The notes: a model not told the origin generated them from the letters alone. Counted from the first letter of the stretch, positions 23,601 to 35,901 are shown. The stretch is 64,000 bases of DNA from Heloderma charlesbogerti (GCA_026122225.1 JANEZZ010000399.1:2428001-2492000); one strand, 5' to 3'. Made by a program: numbers and translations.

Positions 23601-24394
23601 CCTACAGAGTTGTGCAGCAAGAGCGTTTGAGATCTCTGCCAATCTGCTCCTCTCAGGCATTCTCTGTTGGGAGCTGTTCCCACTCCTGGGAACTCTTAAA
23701 GGGACTATCCCAGCAATGTCTATGGGATGAAATACATAATTGCCCTTTAGCACTAAAGCTGTATCATTTTAGTGATATTGAGAACCAAAGTGGCTCTGCC
23801 AGCAATATGGGGGGAATGCACATTTCCACTTTAGCGCGAAAGTGCGTTAGCAATATTGAGAACAGAAGCGGCTCTGCCAGCAACGTCTTGAGGGAGGGGA
23901 ATGCGCAATTCCACTTCAGCGCTACGGCGCAATAGTGCTTTAGCCATTTTGAGAACACCAAAAGTGTCTATGCCAGCAATGGCTATTTATTTATTGCATT
24001 TCTATACTGCCCCATAGCCGAAGCTCTCTGGGTGGCTATGGGAGGAAATGCACAATTGAGGGTTCTGTGGGTGCGCCAGGTGCCTTCTGACTAGGAGAGG
24101 CTGCCTGTGAATTTTTCTCCCAATCCTGCAAACCCCCAAGGGTTTATTTGGTGCACCCTTTTTGGTGCACCCAGGATTTTCCCTCCTCTGGGGCAATTGT
24201 TCAGGGCTTTGATGCTGCATCAGGTGCCTCCCAACTAGGAGAGGCTCTGTGTGAAGTTTGGTCCTGATCCTGAAACTTCTAAGGGTTTATTTGTGCCACC
24301 CTTTTAGCCCCTGCTGCAATGTAATGAATGGCTGAAACAATGCCACTGCTTGGGCGGGAGGACTACAGCGGGAGAAGGGGCAGGGGGATGGGTC
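23601..24394. other. Diverged tandem-like repeats and an L2 3'-end scrap
   Basis: Two to three diverged copies of a ~75-base unit (CAGCAAT...GAACAGAAGCGGCTCTGCCAGCAA...) run through 23770-23990. At 23978-24040, ATTTATTTATTGCATTTCTA and GGTGGCTATGGG resemble an antisense L2 3' end. 24060-24310 holds two diverged direct repeats (GGTGCCTTCTGACTAGGAGAG / AGGTGCCTCCCAACTAGGAG), about 160 bases apart. Confidence 0.45.
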
Positions 24395-24545
24395 AGATTA
24401 GGCACAGTAATTTAATAAACTACACACAGTAGCTTATTAGCCCGGTCGTGTGGTGGGGCATCATGGAGTGTTTCAAAAATAAGCTACCATGAGTAGCTTA
24501 TTAAGCCACCACAGCTTAAAATGACATCCAAATGTGGCCACAATA
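24395..24545. repeat. Foldback element family A, degenerate
   Basis: Contains AGTAGCTTATTAGCCC and AATAAGCTACCATGAGTAGC then TTATTAAGCCACCACAG, with arms in inverted order and a right end ATGACATCCAAATGTGGCC like other copies (GTCATCCAAACCC). Confidence 0.5.
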
Positions 24546-27077
24546 TTGTTTTATTTGACCCCAGTTATATACAGAGCCTCTGGGACTGGGCAAGCTAAAA
24601 TATCAAAATATATTTTATTAAATCTATAAAAATATATTAAGTCACATAGCTGTAACATTTTTCAGGCTTGTCTATTTGGTTTAAATACCATATTAAGCAT
24701 AGTTAGGATTTATGTAGCGCCTTTTTTGCCTTAACAAAATGACTAAATGCTGAGACATACTTTTTCATTATATTGATCACATTGCATTCCTTTTTTGATC
24801 ATGATGAGAGAAATGAATTGAATTTCTTTAAATGCATGTTTGGGATTCCTGCAGAGCCATAGTGCACTCACTGAGCATACTAGGCATCTTCAATCAAGCC
24901 AAAAAATAGAAATAAAAATCTTGCATTCATTCAGCAGTTAGCTTCCCAGCCAAGGATCACAGATGCTTTTATGGTAATAGCCACTTTGTGGTGCTTGATT
25001 TTGGCAAAAAAGATTCCTTACCAAATCTAGAGGTATAGGGAAATAAAGTCCTCACGAGGAATATAAAGTTGCCAAGAAGAGTATTTCCAGCTCATTTTAT
25101 TGCTAAGGAAAGTAGGATTGATACAGGTATCTGTCCTCTCAGTTGTGGTTGTCTGTTGCTCAGTAATCATTTTAGCTGGTGAAGCTTGTTTTTTTATTAT
25201 TACGGGAAGATGATGGGAGAAAAGGTGGTTGCTGTTCTGATCCAAAAGCAAGCAACTTATTTATGTTTTACAATTTGTTTCCTAACCAAGCAATCCACAT
25301 AGGTTCCTTTGGCAGCATGTAGGCCCAAGCACAGGCTGCTCTTATTACTAATGTACTGCAAGCTATCTGTCCTTACTTTAGGAGCTGTGCTATCACTTGA
25401 GAATGCATGTAGTTTCTGTCCTATTATATTCAACTAGTTATGTATTTGCTACAACCTCTCCCACTTTTCCCACCTTCATTACACTGCAACATCATTCCAT
25501 TCTTCAAAGCAAGCAGGTGCTTGTTGTCAGATGTGGATTGGGTTGTGTGAGAAGAATGCTGATGGACTCAATGATTTCCAGTCACTCAGGGAGGTGCACA
25601 TAAAATGGCCAGTTTCCAAGAATTCTCATACTTGTGTTGTAATCCAGACTTCTTTGGCAGCAGTGGTCATTATGAAGTGTCAAAACAACATATTTCTGTT
25701 TTATTTTCATTGCAACACAAACACCTGAAGTCTTCAAACGTGTAGCATAGTTATGCAAATGTTGATGGACCAATCTTTTTAGCAAATGTGAAATGCAGTC
25801 TGTAGAATGAAACACTTTTAATAAAAAGAAAAGAAATTCATGAAATGGTTTTGTGCACTTCACATTTTTTACTTCAACAGGTTTAGATTAAGATACAGAT
25901 ATCAAGGCTATGTAGTTATATTGAAATATATAGATACTTCTGCTTTATTGTAGTATTCAATATTTGCCTTACACAAATCCCACAGTCATGTATCCCAGAG
26001 AGACACTTAATAGAATAGATCTTTGATCTTATCTGGCTGATGAGAGCAGCAACTCCCCCCCCCCTTTGACGCTCTCCATTCCAGTCAGAGAAGAGGGGTA
26101 GAGCAAAAATAGCTGATCCTATGTATACCGTAGAGGAATAAGAACTGTCTTTTCCAAACCATAAGCATTATTTTTGAGGGACAGTAGAATAAGATGCCTT
26201 ACTTTTAAGAGAAAATGCTACTTACCGTGTTGGGTGAAATCCAACTGGTGCCACCCACTAACAGAATTGCTTCCGTCAGCTCTTCCTCAAATCTGTTCTG
26301 GAGGGTAAGGGCTGGAGGAGGCATAAGGAGAAGGGAAGGTTCAATTGCATGAGCAGAAGTCCACTTGTGCAACCTTGGACATCACCCACTGTTTTTTGTT
26401 TTGGTTATCAGCAATATATATTACCCCTTTAGAATTATAAACTATAAAATAAATTGTGGTGAGATTAAGTAATTGAGGGAACAGATTTAGGATTAAATGT
26501 CAGATAATTACATTTAGAGCATCTCTACACCAGCCTAAAATCCCACATTTAAAACAGAGCTTTCTACTTCCATTTTAAATGCAAGATCATTATGGACTCC
26601 CTTTACATGTGCTTCCTGCCCCGCCTTCCCCCTCCCTTTCCTCCTTATCTGAGTCTTCCATATGTTTCATTGCTCTAGCTCCTGTTATTGCAGCTTTTTC
26701 TTTTTCACGGAGAGAACTCAAGGGGAAGTCAAGCATGGTAATTTAATAGCTCATTATCTCTGATATTTTTAACAATGGAATAACGGTCATTTAGTGCAGG
26801 AGTCAGCCTGGAGGTTAACTATGTCATCTAAAGGGCCCGCAAACTTCCATGAGTAATCTCAATAGCAAGATAACAGCTCCGTGTGAAGAAGCCCATAGGC
26901 AGAAATCTGGGAAGGGGGTTGACTTTTTCTGTGCATAAAATTTAGACAAACCAATCTGAAATTGGTGTGTTTAACACAGATTACAAATTATGATTGCCAT
27001 GTTGGAGAGATGGCAGTAATTATGTGGTGGAGCTCCCCCAGTTTTGAAAATGTTTGGGCGGAGGTCATTGGAATGAT
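24546..27077. other. No recognisable gene; intron-like
   Basis: AT-rich sequence. The open frames at 25027-25251 and 25582-25863 have no motifs. I see no exon of PIBF1 here, though a short diverged exon could be missed. Confidence 0.35.
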
Positions 27078-27607
27078 TGTCAAGGGCTCCTTGGAGGCCT
27101 CTCTCAGTCTAATCCAGTAGCCAAGTCCAGACACAGACAAAGGGATTCCTTTCAAAGCTTTATTCTTCTTTTACAACTTAACAACTATACCGTTTGCAAC
27201 TAGATCTGAGCAGCACAGTACCTGTGCCCTAAGTTGGAACAGTTGGTCCCCGTTTGAAAGGGAATTACTGGCAGACCCCTGAACTTAAGGACTAGGGAGA
27301 GTCCCTCCCCTTTTCCCTTGGATCCTCTGGATGCAGCCGTTGTTTGCACGCCAACCGGGCACTACGCCTTCTTTCCGCACCCTCCATCTGGCGCCGCTCT
27401 CTGCGTCTGCGTCGCACGTCCACCAAGTCTGCTATCTGTGCTGTGTTACTCCCTGGACTGCTATCTAAGCTAGGAATGTTGGTGGGAGGAATCTCCGTCA
27501 GCTGTTGGCCCTGGGAAAGAGGAGCGTGCTCCCCTCCCAGGAGCGACTGCTCTTCCTCAGAATCAGAACTACTCTGGGATTCTATGGGCTCAGTGTCCAC
27601 CCTGACA
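27078..27607 (-). mobile_element. Solo LTR of a retrovirus-like or Gypsy-type element
   Basis: 530 bases starting TGTCAAGGG and ending CCCTGACA, so the ends are TG...CA with a short inverted repeat. They are flanked on both sides by the 5-base direct repeat ATGAT (27073-27077 and 27608-27612). On the minus strand an AATAAAGC polyadenylation-type signal lies near the 3' end (+ strand GCTTTATTC at about 27157), which sets the orientation. No internal gag/pol region is adjacent, so it is a solo LTR left by recombination between two LTRs. The family is not identified; a 5-base duplication occurs in both Gypsy-type and some endogenous retroviral elements. Confidence 0.85.
27292..27600 (-). other. 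Open frame inside the solo LTR, role unknown
   Basis: 102 codons starting with ATG eight bases inside the LTR. The first half is acidic and Ser-rich (SSSDSEEEQSLLGG) and the second is Arg-rich (DVRRRRRERRQMEG). It could be the start of a protein read through the LTR, or simply a chance frame in GC-rich LTR sequence. No homologous protein is recognised, so I do not claim a gene. Confidence 0.3.
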
Positions 27608-27854
27608 ATGATCAGATAAACCTTATAGCTTTTTGTGCAGAATTATTCTCAGAGGCTTACTGAAATTATTTATCCCAAATGTTGTTAATGAACTGTTTCT
27701 TTGTTGTTTTTTGCTGCAAGACACTAATACTGGTACTCCCATAAGCTGTTGATAAGCTTGCTTCAAATCTTTTAATCTTGGCTAAGCTCATCATTACATG
27801 CCATTGAGCAAGGTCCAAGATCCCACCCTCTCCTCCTCCCAGGGCCCTCAAGAG

Positions 27855-28345
27855 AACATAAGAAAAGCCATACTCGATCAGACCAAGTGTCTATCTAGTC
27901 CAGCCTTCTGTTCACACGGTGGCCAACCAGTTATCGACTAGAAACCCAAGCAGGACAAGCACAACAGCACCCTCCCACCCATGATCCCCAGCAACTGGTG
28001 TACATAGGCTCACTGCCTCTGGTACTGGACATAGCCATCAAGACTAGTAGCCATTGATAGCCTTCCTCCAGGAATTTGTCCAACCCCCTTTTAAAGCCAT
28101 CCAAATTGGTGGCCATCACTACATCGTGTGGTAGCAAATTCCATAGTTTAACTATGCACATTGTGGAGAAATACTTCCTTTTATCTGTCCTGAATCTCCC
28201 ACCAATCAGCTTCATGGGATGACCCTGGGTTCTAGTATTTTGAGGGGGGGGGGAATGTCTCCCTATCCACATTCTCCACACCATGCATAATTTTGTATAC
28301 CTCAATCATGTCTCCCTTTACTCTCCTTTTTTCCAAGTTTTCTTA
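27855..28345. repeat. Sauropsid interspersed repeat, unclassified (possible old CR1/L3-type LINE 3' part)
   Basis: Recognisable by GAACATAAGAAAAGCCATAC, CAGACCAAGTGTCTATCTAG, TAGCCATTGATAGCCTTCC, TTGGTGGCCATCACTACATC, AAATACTTCCTTTTATCTG and ACCTCAATCATGTCTCCCTT, which I recall as a long repeat common in turtle and lizard DNA. No protein is encoded. The class is uncertain. Confidence 0.6.
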
Positions 28346-28614
28346 TCTTCTAAGGGTTAGGTGACCCTCCTTAATGGGGTGGGCTGTAGTTCAGGGAGTT
28401 GAGGAAGAAGGGGAGGTTCTCTGAAAATTAGACAGTGGCATCTCTGTGGGGGAGTGGGGAAGTCACCTTCCCTGTACTTTTTGTTGCATCCAGCTCTATA
28501 CCAGGTGTGGACAAAAGAAAGGCTAGAGGTAAACTGGACTGTAGTTATGTCTTACTGGGAATGCCTTAGGAAAATGTCAATGTAGTAGACACTTCTTTTG
28601 TTATTAAAAAAAGA

Positions 28615-31600
28615 TATGCCATGGAAACAAGGGAAAGATGTGCAGTATCTGTCCCCTGCTCCAGGCCTGTACAGAGAAAAAGGATGGCTAGGGGAGGCGT
28701 GACCCCATCTTCTGGCCTTCATTTGCTGCTCTGCAATACCAGGTCTGTTACCCAGAAAACCTCCCTCATCCATGACATAATCCTGGATGAGGGTGCAGAT
28801 CTGGCATGTATTACGGAGACCTGGCTGGCCGAGGCCGCTGCTCCAACTCTTGCGGCCATGTGTCCAGCCGGATTTTCGTATGCACAGCAGCTGAGGGCTG
28901 GGGATCGGGGAGGGGGAGTGGCTGTTATCTATCAAGAGTCCTTGGGCTTCACCAGACCCCCTCTCCGGGAGACCAAGGTTTCTGAGTGCATGTACTGGAG
29001 GTTGGGCCCAAAGGGCAGTCTGGGGATTCTGCTCGTGTACCATCCACCCCGCTGCACGACTGACTCCCTGGCTGAGGTGCTTGAGGTGGTCTCTGATGTG
29101 CGTGTGCAGTCCCCTAACTTGTTGGTTTTGGGGGACTTCAACATACATTTGGGCGCCGTCCTCACAGGGGCACCTCGGGACTTCATGGAGACCATGGCTT
29201 CCTGGGAGCTGCACCATATTCCAACTGGACCCACCATGTAGCCAGTCATGCACTAGACCTTGTGTTTGTTTCTGGAGAAGCGGGGAGTGATCTGGAAGTC
29301 GGGGGTATATCCACCACCCCTTGTCATGGTCAGATCACTATCTGGTGACATTGGACTTCTTGGTTCCACAACCCCTCCGCAGGGGTGGAGGACCCATTAA
29401 AATGGTCCACCCCAGGCGTCTTATGGATCCAAATGGATTCCTGAACGCGCTTGGGGATTCTTTGGAGCACGCCAACGGCCACTTGGTCGAGACCCTGGTG
29501 AGTGCTTGGAATGCTGCAATCACTGGGGCATTAGATCGGGTGGCTCCAAAATGCCCTCTCCCCCTGAACAGGGCTCGAACTGCACCATGGTTCAATCCAC
29601 AGTTATGAGCTCTGAAACAGGAGGTGAGACGGCTAGAGCACCGGTGGTGGAAGTCTTGCTCCAAAGGCAGACACGGCCTAGAGCTGTATCTTCAGCCTAT
29701 CACGTGGTGGTGAAGGCAGCAAAAAAGGATAGTATGCTGCCTCTATCGCGTCTGCAGAGTGCTGTCCCAGGAGGCTGTTCCAAGTGGTCCAGAGCCTGGT
29801 CAGTCCAGTTGTTCCGGAACCACTGGAGGATTCTAAGGCCTCCTGTGAGGCCTTGGCAAGGCACTTTGCAGATAAAATTGATTGGATTAGGAGTGTTATT
29901 CTGTGCGCTGTGGATACAGTTAGTGAGCAGGACCGGTCTGTGGCACACCAGTTTTGTGGGATCGGTTCCAGCTTCTTCCTTCTGATGAAGTGGACAAAGT
30001 GCTTTCATCTGTAAGGCTGACCACCTGCTTACTTGATCCTTGCCCATCTTGGCTCATTATGAGCTGCAGAGAGAGGCTGGGTGAGGGGATCAAGGCGGTG
30101 GTGAACGCCTCCCTTGAGGAGGGAGTGAAGCCATCAGCCCTCAAGGAGGCAGTGATAAGACCGCTTTTAAAAAAGCCCTCCTTGAATCCCCAAGTTCTGA
30201 ACAACTTTTGCCCAGTCTCGAATCTGCCTTTTTTGGGCAAGGTGATTGAGCGGGTTGTGGCGATGCAGTTGAAGACACACTTAGAAGAAGCCGGTTATCT
30301 AGACCCATTTCAGTCGGGCTTCAGGCCTGGGCATGGGACAGAAATGGCCTTGGTCACCTTGATGGATGATATGAGGAGGGCTCTGGATAGGGGTGAATGC
30401 TCCTTCCTTGTTCTCCTCGACCTCTCAGTGGCTTTTGATACTGTTGACCACGGTATCCTCCTGGACCGCCTGGAGGGGTTGGGCATTGGAGACACCGTAT
30501 TACAGTGGTTCCGGTCCTTCCTCTCTAGCAGGTACCAGAGGGTAGCAGTGGGAGAGCAGGTTTCAGACCCTTGGCCACTCACTTGTGGGGTGCCACAGGG
30601 TTCCATCCTCTCCCTGATGCTATTTAACATCTATGTGAAGCCGCTGGGGACTATCATCAGGAGGTTTGGGGTGCGGTGTCATCCGTATGCGGATGACACG
30701 CAGCTCTACCTCTCGTTCAAATCTTCACCAAGGTTGGCCGTAGAATCCCTGCCAAATGTCTGGAGATGGTGAGTGACTGGATGGAGAGGAACAAGCTGAA
30801 GCTGAACCCTGACAAGACCAAGGTACTTTTGGTGGGAGACAAGAGGAGGTTGGGGGATGTTGACCTGGTGTTGAATGGGGTATGGCTACCCTTGAAAGAC
30901 GAGGTCTGAAGCTTGTGGGTCATCTTAGACTCCCAGCTGTCCATGGAGGCTCAGGTGTCAGCTGTGAGCCGGACAACACTGTACCAACTCCATCTGATAC
31001 GGCGGCTGCGCCCCTACCTTCCCAACCATCTGCTCCCATCGGTAGTACATGCCCTGGTCTCCTCTCGTTTAGACTACTGTAATGCCCTCTACATGGGGTT
31101 ACCCTTGAAGACCGTTCGGAAGCTGCAGCTGGTACAGAACGCAGCGGCTCACTTGATTAAAGGCAGCCGCCGGCAAGATCACATCACTCCAGTGCTGAAG
31201 GAGTTGCACTGGTTACCAGTTGTTTTCCGGGCCAAATTCAAGGTGTTGGTTTTGACCTTTAAAACCCTATACAGTTCTGGCCCAGCCTATCTCAAGGAGC
31301 GCCTCCAGCAACACCAGATAGGCCGCTCAACAAGATCAGCCTCGGATGGCCTTCTCTCTGTCCCATCAGCCAGGACAGCTAGGCTGGTGAGGACGAGGGA
31401 GAGGGCCTTCTCTGTGGTGGCCCCCACTCTGTGGAACTCCCTCCCTAGGGAACTCTGCCATGCCCCCTCTTTAATGAGCTTTCACCATGCACTGAAAACA
31501 TGGTTGTTCAGGCAGGCATTTGGGGTGGGCTAGGGTAATTTTAGAAATGTGATGTTTTTAATGTTGAATTTTATTGTATAAACTGTTTTTATTGCTGTAC

Positions 31601-31660
31601 ATCGCCCAGAGTGGCTGGGTGACCGGCCAGATGGGTGATTAATAAAATTAATTAATTAAG
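28615..31660 (+). mobile_element. L2-type (CR1-group) LINE, nearly full length
   Basis: About 3 kb on the + strand, with endonuclease and reverse transcriptase in the usual order. The 3' end carries ATCGCCCAGAGTGGCTGGGTG, ACCGGCCAGATGGGTG and a short (TTAA)-type repeat tail. The same 3' end is found reversed at 46535-46640. A 7-base AAGATAT at 28611-28617 recurs at 31658-31664 and might be a target duplication, but it is AT-rich and short. It is the best-preserved L2 copy in the window and is used here to recognise the others. Confidence 0.9.
28621..31533 (+). pseudogene. L2 endonuclease-reverse transcriptase ORF, broken
   Basis: The endonuclease part (28621-29241) shows LLLCNTRSVTQK, ACITETWL (catalytic Glu), GVAVIYQ and LVLGDFNIHLG. 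A frameshift near 29232 moves reading to 29321-29608 (WSDHYLV, the SDH motif), ended by TGA at 29606. The RT part (from about 29784, mainly 29954-30772) has FCPVSNLPFLGKVIERVVA, PFQSGFRPGHGTEMAL, LLDLSVAFDTVDHGIL, GVPQGSILSLMLFNIY and catalytic YADDTQLYLS. A second frameshift near 30755 and stops near 30906 precede the C-terminal part 30913-31533 (SSRLDYCNALYMGLP, ELHWLPV, APTLWNSLPREL, TWLFRQAFGVG). Inactive, but all domains are present. Confidence 0.88.
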
Positions 31661-31664
31661 ATAT

Positions 31665-33843
31665 AATATAATTCTTGCCCCCATTTGTTAGTGTGGGCTC
31701 CACACAAAGATGTTTTCCACCCTTGTTAAAAATTAGCAGTAAGTGGGAATAAAAAAAGCTTATTTTCATTTTAAATATTTTAACTAATAATAACTTTATT
31801 TTACTTTATGGCTGCAGTCCTATACATATCTAGGCTTGTATAATTTCCACTGCTTTCAATGGAACTCTCATGCACATTTCTCTACAGGCTAATGGTCTCA
31901 GCCTGTTAACAGTATTCTAAAATTGCATTCCTCTTCTGGATAATGATGGTATTTGGATAAAGATAAGCTAATTTCTAGTTTTGTTGTTGTTTCCATTCTA
32001 AATGTTGGTTGTCTTGCTTAATTCGCAGTTTCTGACCTAGTGATTTCTTGGTGCAGGATGGGGATATTTTCAGCCTAGCAGATTATGGTGCAGAAAATAT
32101 TGCTGTAAAACAGGAAAAAATCTGCTTTAAAGGAAGCAGATTTAAACAGCTGTAAGCTTTGCCTCACACTGAAAGAGGGATTGCACTAAACCAAAATGCA
32201 AAATACTCTGTATATTTAATTTCTAGATGGAAAGCAATGCAACATCTGGCAAGAACTTCAGTTTAAATCACTTTTACTGTTTTGGACAACAGAAATCGTA
32301 CTTAAAAGAAAATAACATGCAGTAAGAGTTTGCCATCTATTGTGAACTCCAATCATTGCCAAAAAGAAAATAAAAAGTAGTATAAATCGTCTTCTTATTT
32401 GAGTCATTCATTATATATTCAATTACCCTGGAAAAAACATGGAATGTTGCTACAGAATCCACAGTACTTCAATTACATTGAAACAATTCTTTTACTAAAA
32501 GGGATAGTGGAAACAAGCAAACAGCTTGTTTGGACAATATAAGCCATTGCTTGGGAGTGGTTTCATGTGATCAAGTTCACTGGTTTATGTGTGTGTATGT
32601 TTCACCTTAAGGTGACGTCTTAACATTCTTGACATGGACATCAATGTCAGTCTCGGTGTCATGATTGATTCAGCACTTCTGAGAGTGAGATGACACGTTC
32701 AGCAGCAGAAGATTCTCAACGCTGTGTTTTCCTTCTGCCTGTGGCATATCATATTCTTAATGTCCAAAACAGCTTTTCTTCACTTTGTTATTATCTAGAG
32801 CATCTTTTCAAATAATCCTTACTTTTGCAGAGTATTGCCACAAATATAAATGAATAAAGCATAGTTTAAATATATCATTTGAAAACACATTCCTGAGGTT
32901 ACCATTTATGCACAAAGTCAATGTTCATAAATGATGAACCGAGTGGCATCTTGCCTGTCCCGTAGCTGTAGAATTCCCTTTCTCTGGGAACTCAGAGCCA
33001 CTTCCCACATGACAGGACAAAATATCTTTGCAGAAGTTGTTTCTGCATATCATATAACAAAGTGTGTGCATTGTCATGTATGATGACAACACATGTATTG
33101 CGTGTACTGCAGACACACCATCTCTGAAACATGTTTATTTGCAATGGTCACATGTGAGATTGTCTGCTCACAGAATTCACAGGAGCAACTGCTGTGTGTG
33201 AAATTCATCATGTGCATAGTGGTTCTTGTGAAAGCCCAGGCTGTTGTTGTTTTGAGCACCTTTGAGGAAGCTCTGAAAACCCTTCTGATTTGGATGGTTG
33301 TCAAAAGATGGGCTTAAAGACTGCAGAAAGATGGAGTTCTTTCCTTTTTAAATCTCATTCACAGTGGATTGTGGGGTGGTAAGAAAAAGATAAGTGACTA
33401 GCAGGATTGTTGTTCTTTAATTTCATTTATTGTGATAGCATTTAAAGAGTCCAGTTGTAAACCTTGCTGGAAAATGTTTAAGTAAGAGCTGATGTTTCCA
33501 GAGACTTGTGGGGGAGGAGGGGAACACATGAACAATATAATCTGTGGATGCAACCAAAGGCTAACACACCAATACTATGGATCCCCAAGTACATGTGCAT
33601 AGGATTGCAGTTTATATTTTCCATGGACTGAGAACCCTAAATTTAGGAAAATAAAATACCTTAACACTTTGTTATCTGTATTTGGAAACAATAATAGCAG
33701 ACATAAATTTTCCATTGTCTGTGAAATTCAACCATGTTTTCTTTCATGAAAACCACATAATAGTATTGAAAAGATACCTTGGTTGTTTTTTGGTGGCTCT
33801 GTTCAGGTTCTTACTGTTTTACACTGCCTTTGGGTGTTTTTAG
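31665..33843. other. Intron sequence upstream of the first visible PIBF1 exon
   Basis: Contains a loose family-B palindrome remnant at about 31812-31880 (GCAGTCCTATACATATCTAG, CTGCTTTCAATGGAAC). No other repeat or gene is recognised. The preceding PIBF1 exon was sought here and not found. Confidence 0.5.
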
Positions 33844-34009
33844 GTACAGGCAGCTGCAGCTCAGCACAGAAAGCAAAGTGGCTGAACTTCTCCATCAAAG
33901 TAAACTGAAGTCTTTTGAAAGTGAACGTGTACAGCTCATGCAAGAAGAAACTGCCAGGAACCTTTCACAGTGTCAGCTAGAGTGTGAAAAATATCAGCGA
34001 AAACTGGAA
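33844..34009 (+). CDS. PIBF1: PIBF1 (CEP90) coding exon 1 of 6 in window
   Basis: Internal exon of PIBF1, a coiled-coil protein of centriolar satellites and the distal centriole that is needed for cilium formation (family knowledge). The exon is preceded by TTTTAG and followed by the donor GTAAGA. Its first base completes a codon begun in the previous exon; 55 full codons follow and it ends in phase 0. The translation begins [11 protein letters not shown] and continues with [18 protein letters not shown] and [13 protein letters not shown], matching the human protein almost residue for residue. The composition is charged and heptad-like, as expected for a coiled coil. The preceding exon, which should end in an Asp-Arg codon split, was not found upstream, so the intron 5' of it probably spans the first 33.8 kb. 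The alternative acceptor 5 bases downstream (TACAG) would lose the conserved Tyr. Confidence 0.95.
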
Positions 34010-34504
34010 GTAAGAAAAGTTTCAGTCACCTGTTGCGAGCCTCATTTGCTAATGAAATTATGTGGACAGGGCCAGTGATGTGGGCTCCTCACCACCTGAA
34101 TGTTGCCCTCCTTCCATCTGGGTGTTGATTGGCTATATCATCGTAAGAACAACTGCTGGTGATACATGAAACAACCCAAAGAGGAACAGTCAGATTTTGC
34201 TTGCATGCATAAGCTCAAAGCAGCTGTTGATCATCATCTTGCAATATTATTGTTGAATCAATTGTAAGACAAATGAAGACGAATTATTTTGTCAGTGGTT
34301 GTTAAAAGGTCACTTTGGAGAATACAGTTGCTATGTTCTTTTGGCTGAGAAAAAAGAGGTTCCCTAAGTTCTAAGAACAGGTCTTGCCATCTGTACTTAT
34401 TCTGGGAACCTCTGTTTTCCTCATTGTAGAATATTGATAGAAAAGAGAATTTAGAGATGACAAGTGGGACCTGCAACAAAAACTGCAATGGTGGAATGTT
34501 CCTG

Positions 34505-34760
34505 CTCAGTGTTTCAGCTGATCAGTCATGTATTCTTCCATCCTACCTCTTCTGTTTTCTGTTTTTTCCATTCTAGCAGACAGACAACATTCTGTGCCCA
34601 CTGAGCGTGCTCAGTCCTCACTGGGCTGTTTGGGTTGGGGTTGCCTTCTTGGGGGGTTTTCCCCTAAAGATATTTTATACTTCTGCAAGCCTGGGGGTTT
34701 CCCTAAGCATATTGATACCTCCTTCTTGCTTGTGGGTGGTGCCATTTTGGCTACCTAAGG
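34505..34760 (+). repeat. Unnamed interspersed repeat, family C copy 1
   Basis: Key words: CATTCTGTGCCCACTGAGCG, TGCTCAGTCCTCACTGGGCT, CCCCTAAAGATATTTTATAC, TTCTGCAAGCC and GCCATTTTGGCTACCTAAG. The same order of words occurs at 44.37-44.64 kb and, reversed, at 45.17-45.33 kb. No terminal repeats, tail or protein were recognised, so the class is unknown. Confidence 0.6.
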
Positions 34761-34928
34761 AATGGCATCCAGAGAACTGAGTTTAACTGTTAGTATATAT
34801 AATTGTTTAAAAAATGACATCCTAAAGAGGAAAAATGCAGCACTAGATTGAGCACAGTAATACTTAGTGTATAACTTGCAGTTAAACTCGCTAAACTATT
34901 TTGGTATATGCTTAGATTACACATAAGG

Positions 34929-35038
34929 GGTTGGATCCAGACTAACTGTGCAGTCCTTATAAATGTCTACTCAAAAGTAAGCCTCATTGAGTTCAGTGGG
35001 CTTAGTCTCTGGAAACTGAGTGTCGGACTGCAGCCTAA
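34929..35038. repeat. Short palindromic element (family B)
   Basis: GGGTTGGATCCAGACTAAC at the left; GTGCAGTCCTTATAAATGTC and AAGTAAGCCTCATTGAGTTC then GTCGGACTGCAGCC form the inverted ends. The same GGGTTGGATCCAGACT start is seen at 56529. Confidence 0.6.
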
Positions 35039-35767
35039 GGCAGTTATACTTCCAGAAGCTTTCTAAGACTTTCTTGTTTGGGCTGGCTTTTAAGACCTGA
35101 TATTAAGTAAGTGTGGTGAAACGTTAGGTTCTATGTATTTTATATACACATTTAATTGGGTTTACCCATTTTATTATATTATTAATTTATTCAGCTGTTC
35201 TTTCAGCCTTTGAAAGAGGTGACATAGAAATGGATATAAATATTGCTTTGATAACATAGGCTGTGTTCTGCAACAGATGCATATGCATTCACTCTCACTT
35301 CAGGGATGTTGTCGTCTTTTGTTTTTTAGTTTTTGTGCATTACCTTTTCTTAGGGACATTTTTTCAAATAAACCTTAAGAAGGGGAGGGATCTATCTGTC
35401 TATGAATAGATCATCCCAACATAATAGCTGGGATTGAAAGAGCTTCTTGCATGAGCGGGAGAAACGTCTCTCCCCCATTTCTGATTATTCCCCCCTCTAG
35501 CTGGAGCCCCTTGTGCCACATTCCAGAGCATGTTCTGCTCCTCGGTAGCAGCTTCTTGAAGGGCTCAAGGAAGTCGGAGGTAGTTGCCTGAGCAGAACTC
35601 CACTCGCGCTTCTGTAGACCCAAGTCATTCTGCCTGGAACCGTGGAAAGGTTGCTGCCAGACAAAGTACAAAATACTGTCATAAAGGCATACTGTCAGGA
35701 GAAAGAATTTTAGTAAAAGAGGGAATATACTATATGAATGAAACACTAAAAACATATCTTTGCAGGG

Positions 35768-35901
35768 CATAGACCAACCTTCCCCAATCAGGTACCCTAT
35801 AGATGTGATGGACTACAACTCCCATTCCATGGTCATGCCTACTGGGGATTATGGGAGCTGTAGTCCAACAGATCTGAAGTGCGCCAGGTTGGGAAAGACT
35901 G
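35768..35901. mobile_element. hAT-like MITE
   Basis: Inverted ends TAGACCAACCTTCCCCAA and TTGGGAAAGACTG. Inside are GGACTACAACTCCCATTCC and GGGAGCTGTAGTCCAACAG, which pair with each other. About 134 bases, non-coding. No convincing 8-base duplication. Confidence 0.65.

Noticed and set aside
27292..27600. Acidic/Arg-rich open frame as a host gene
   Set aside because: It lies wholly inside a solo LTR with target duplication, so it is at most part of a retroelement.
1..33800. Possible upstream PIBF1 exon(s), ending in the residues before [10 protein letters not shown]
   Set aside because: I looked for coding sequence resembling the expected charged coiled coil with a GT donor in phase 2 and saw none. 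A profile search would be decisive.
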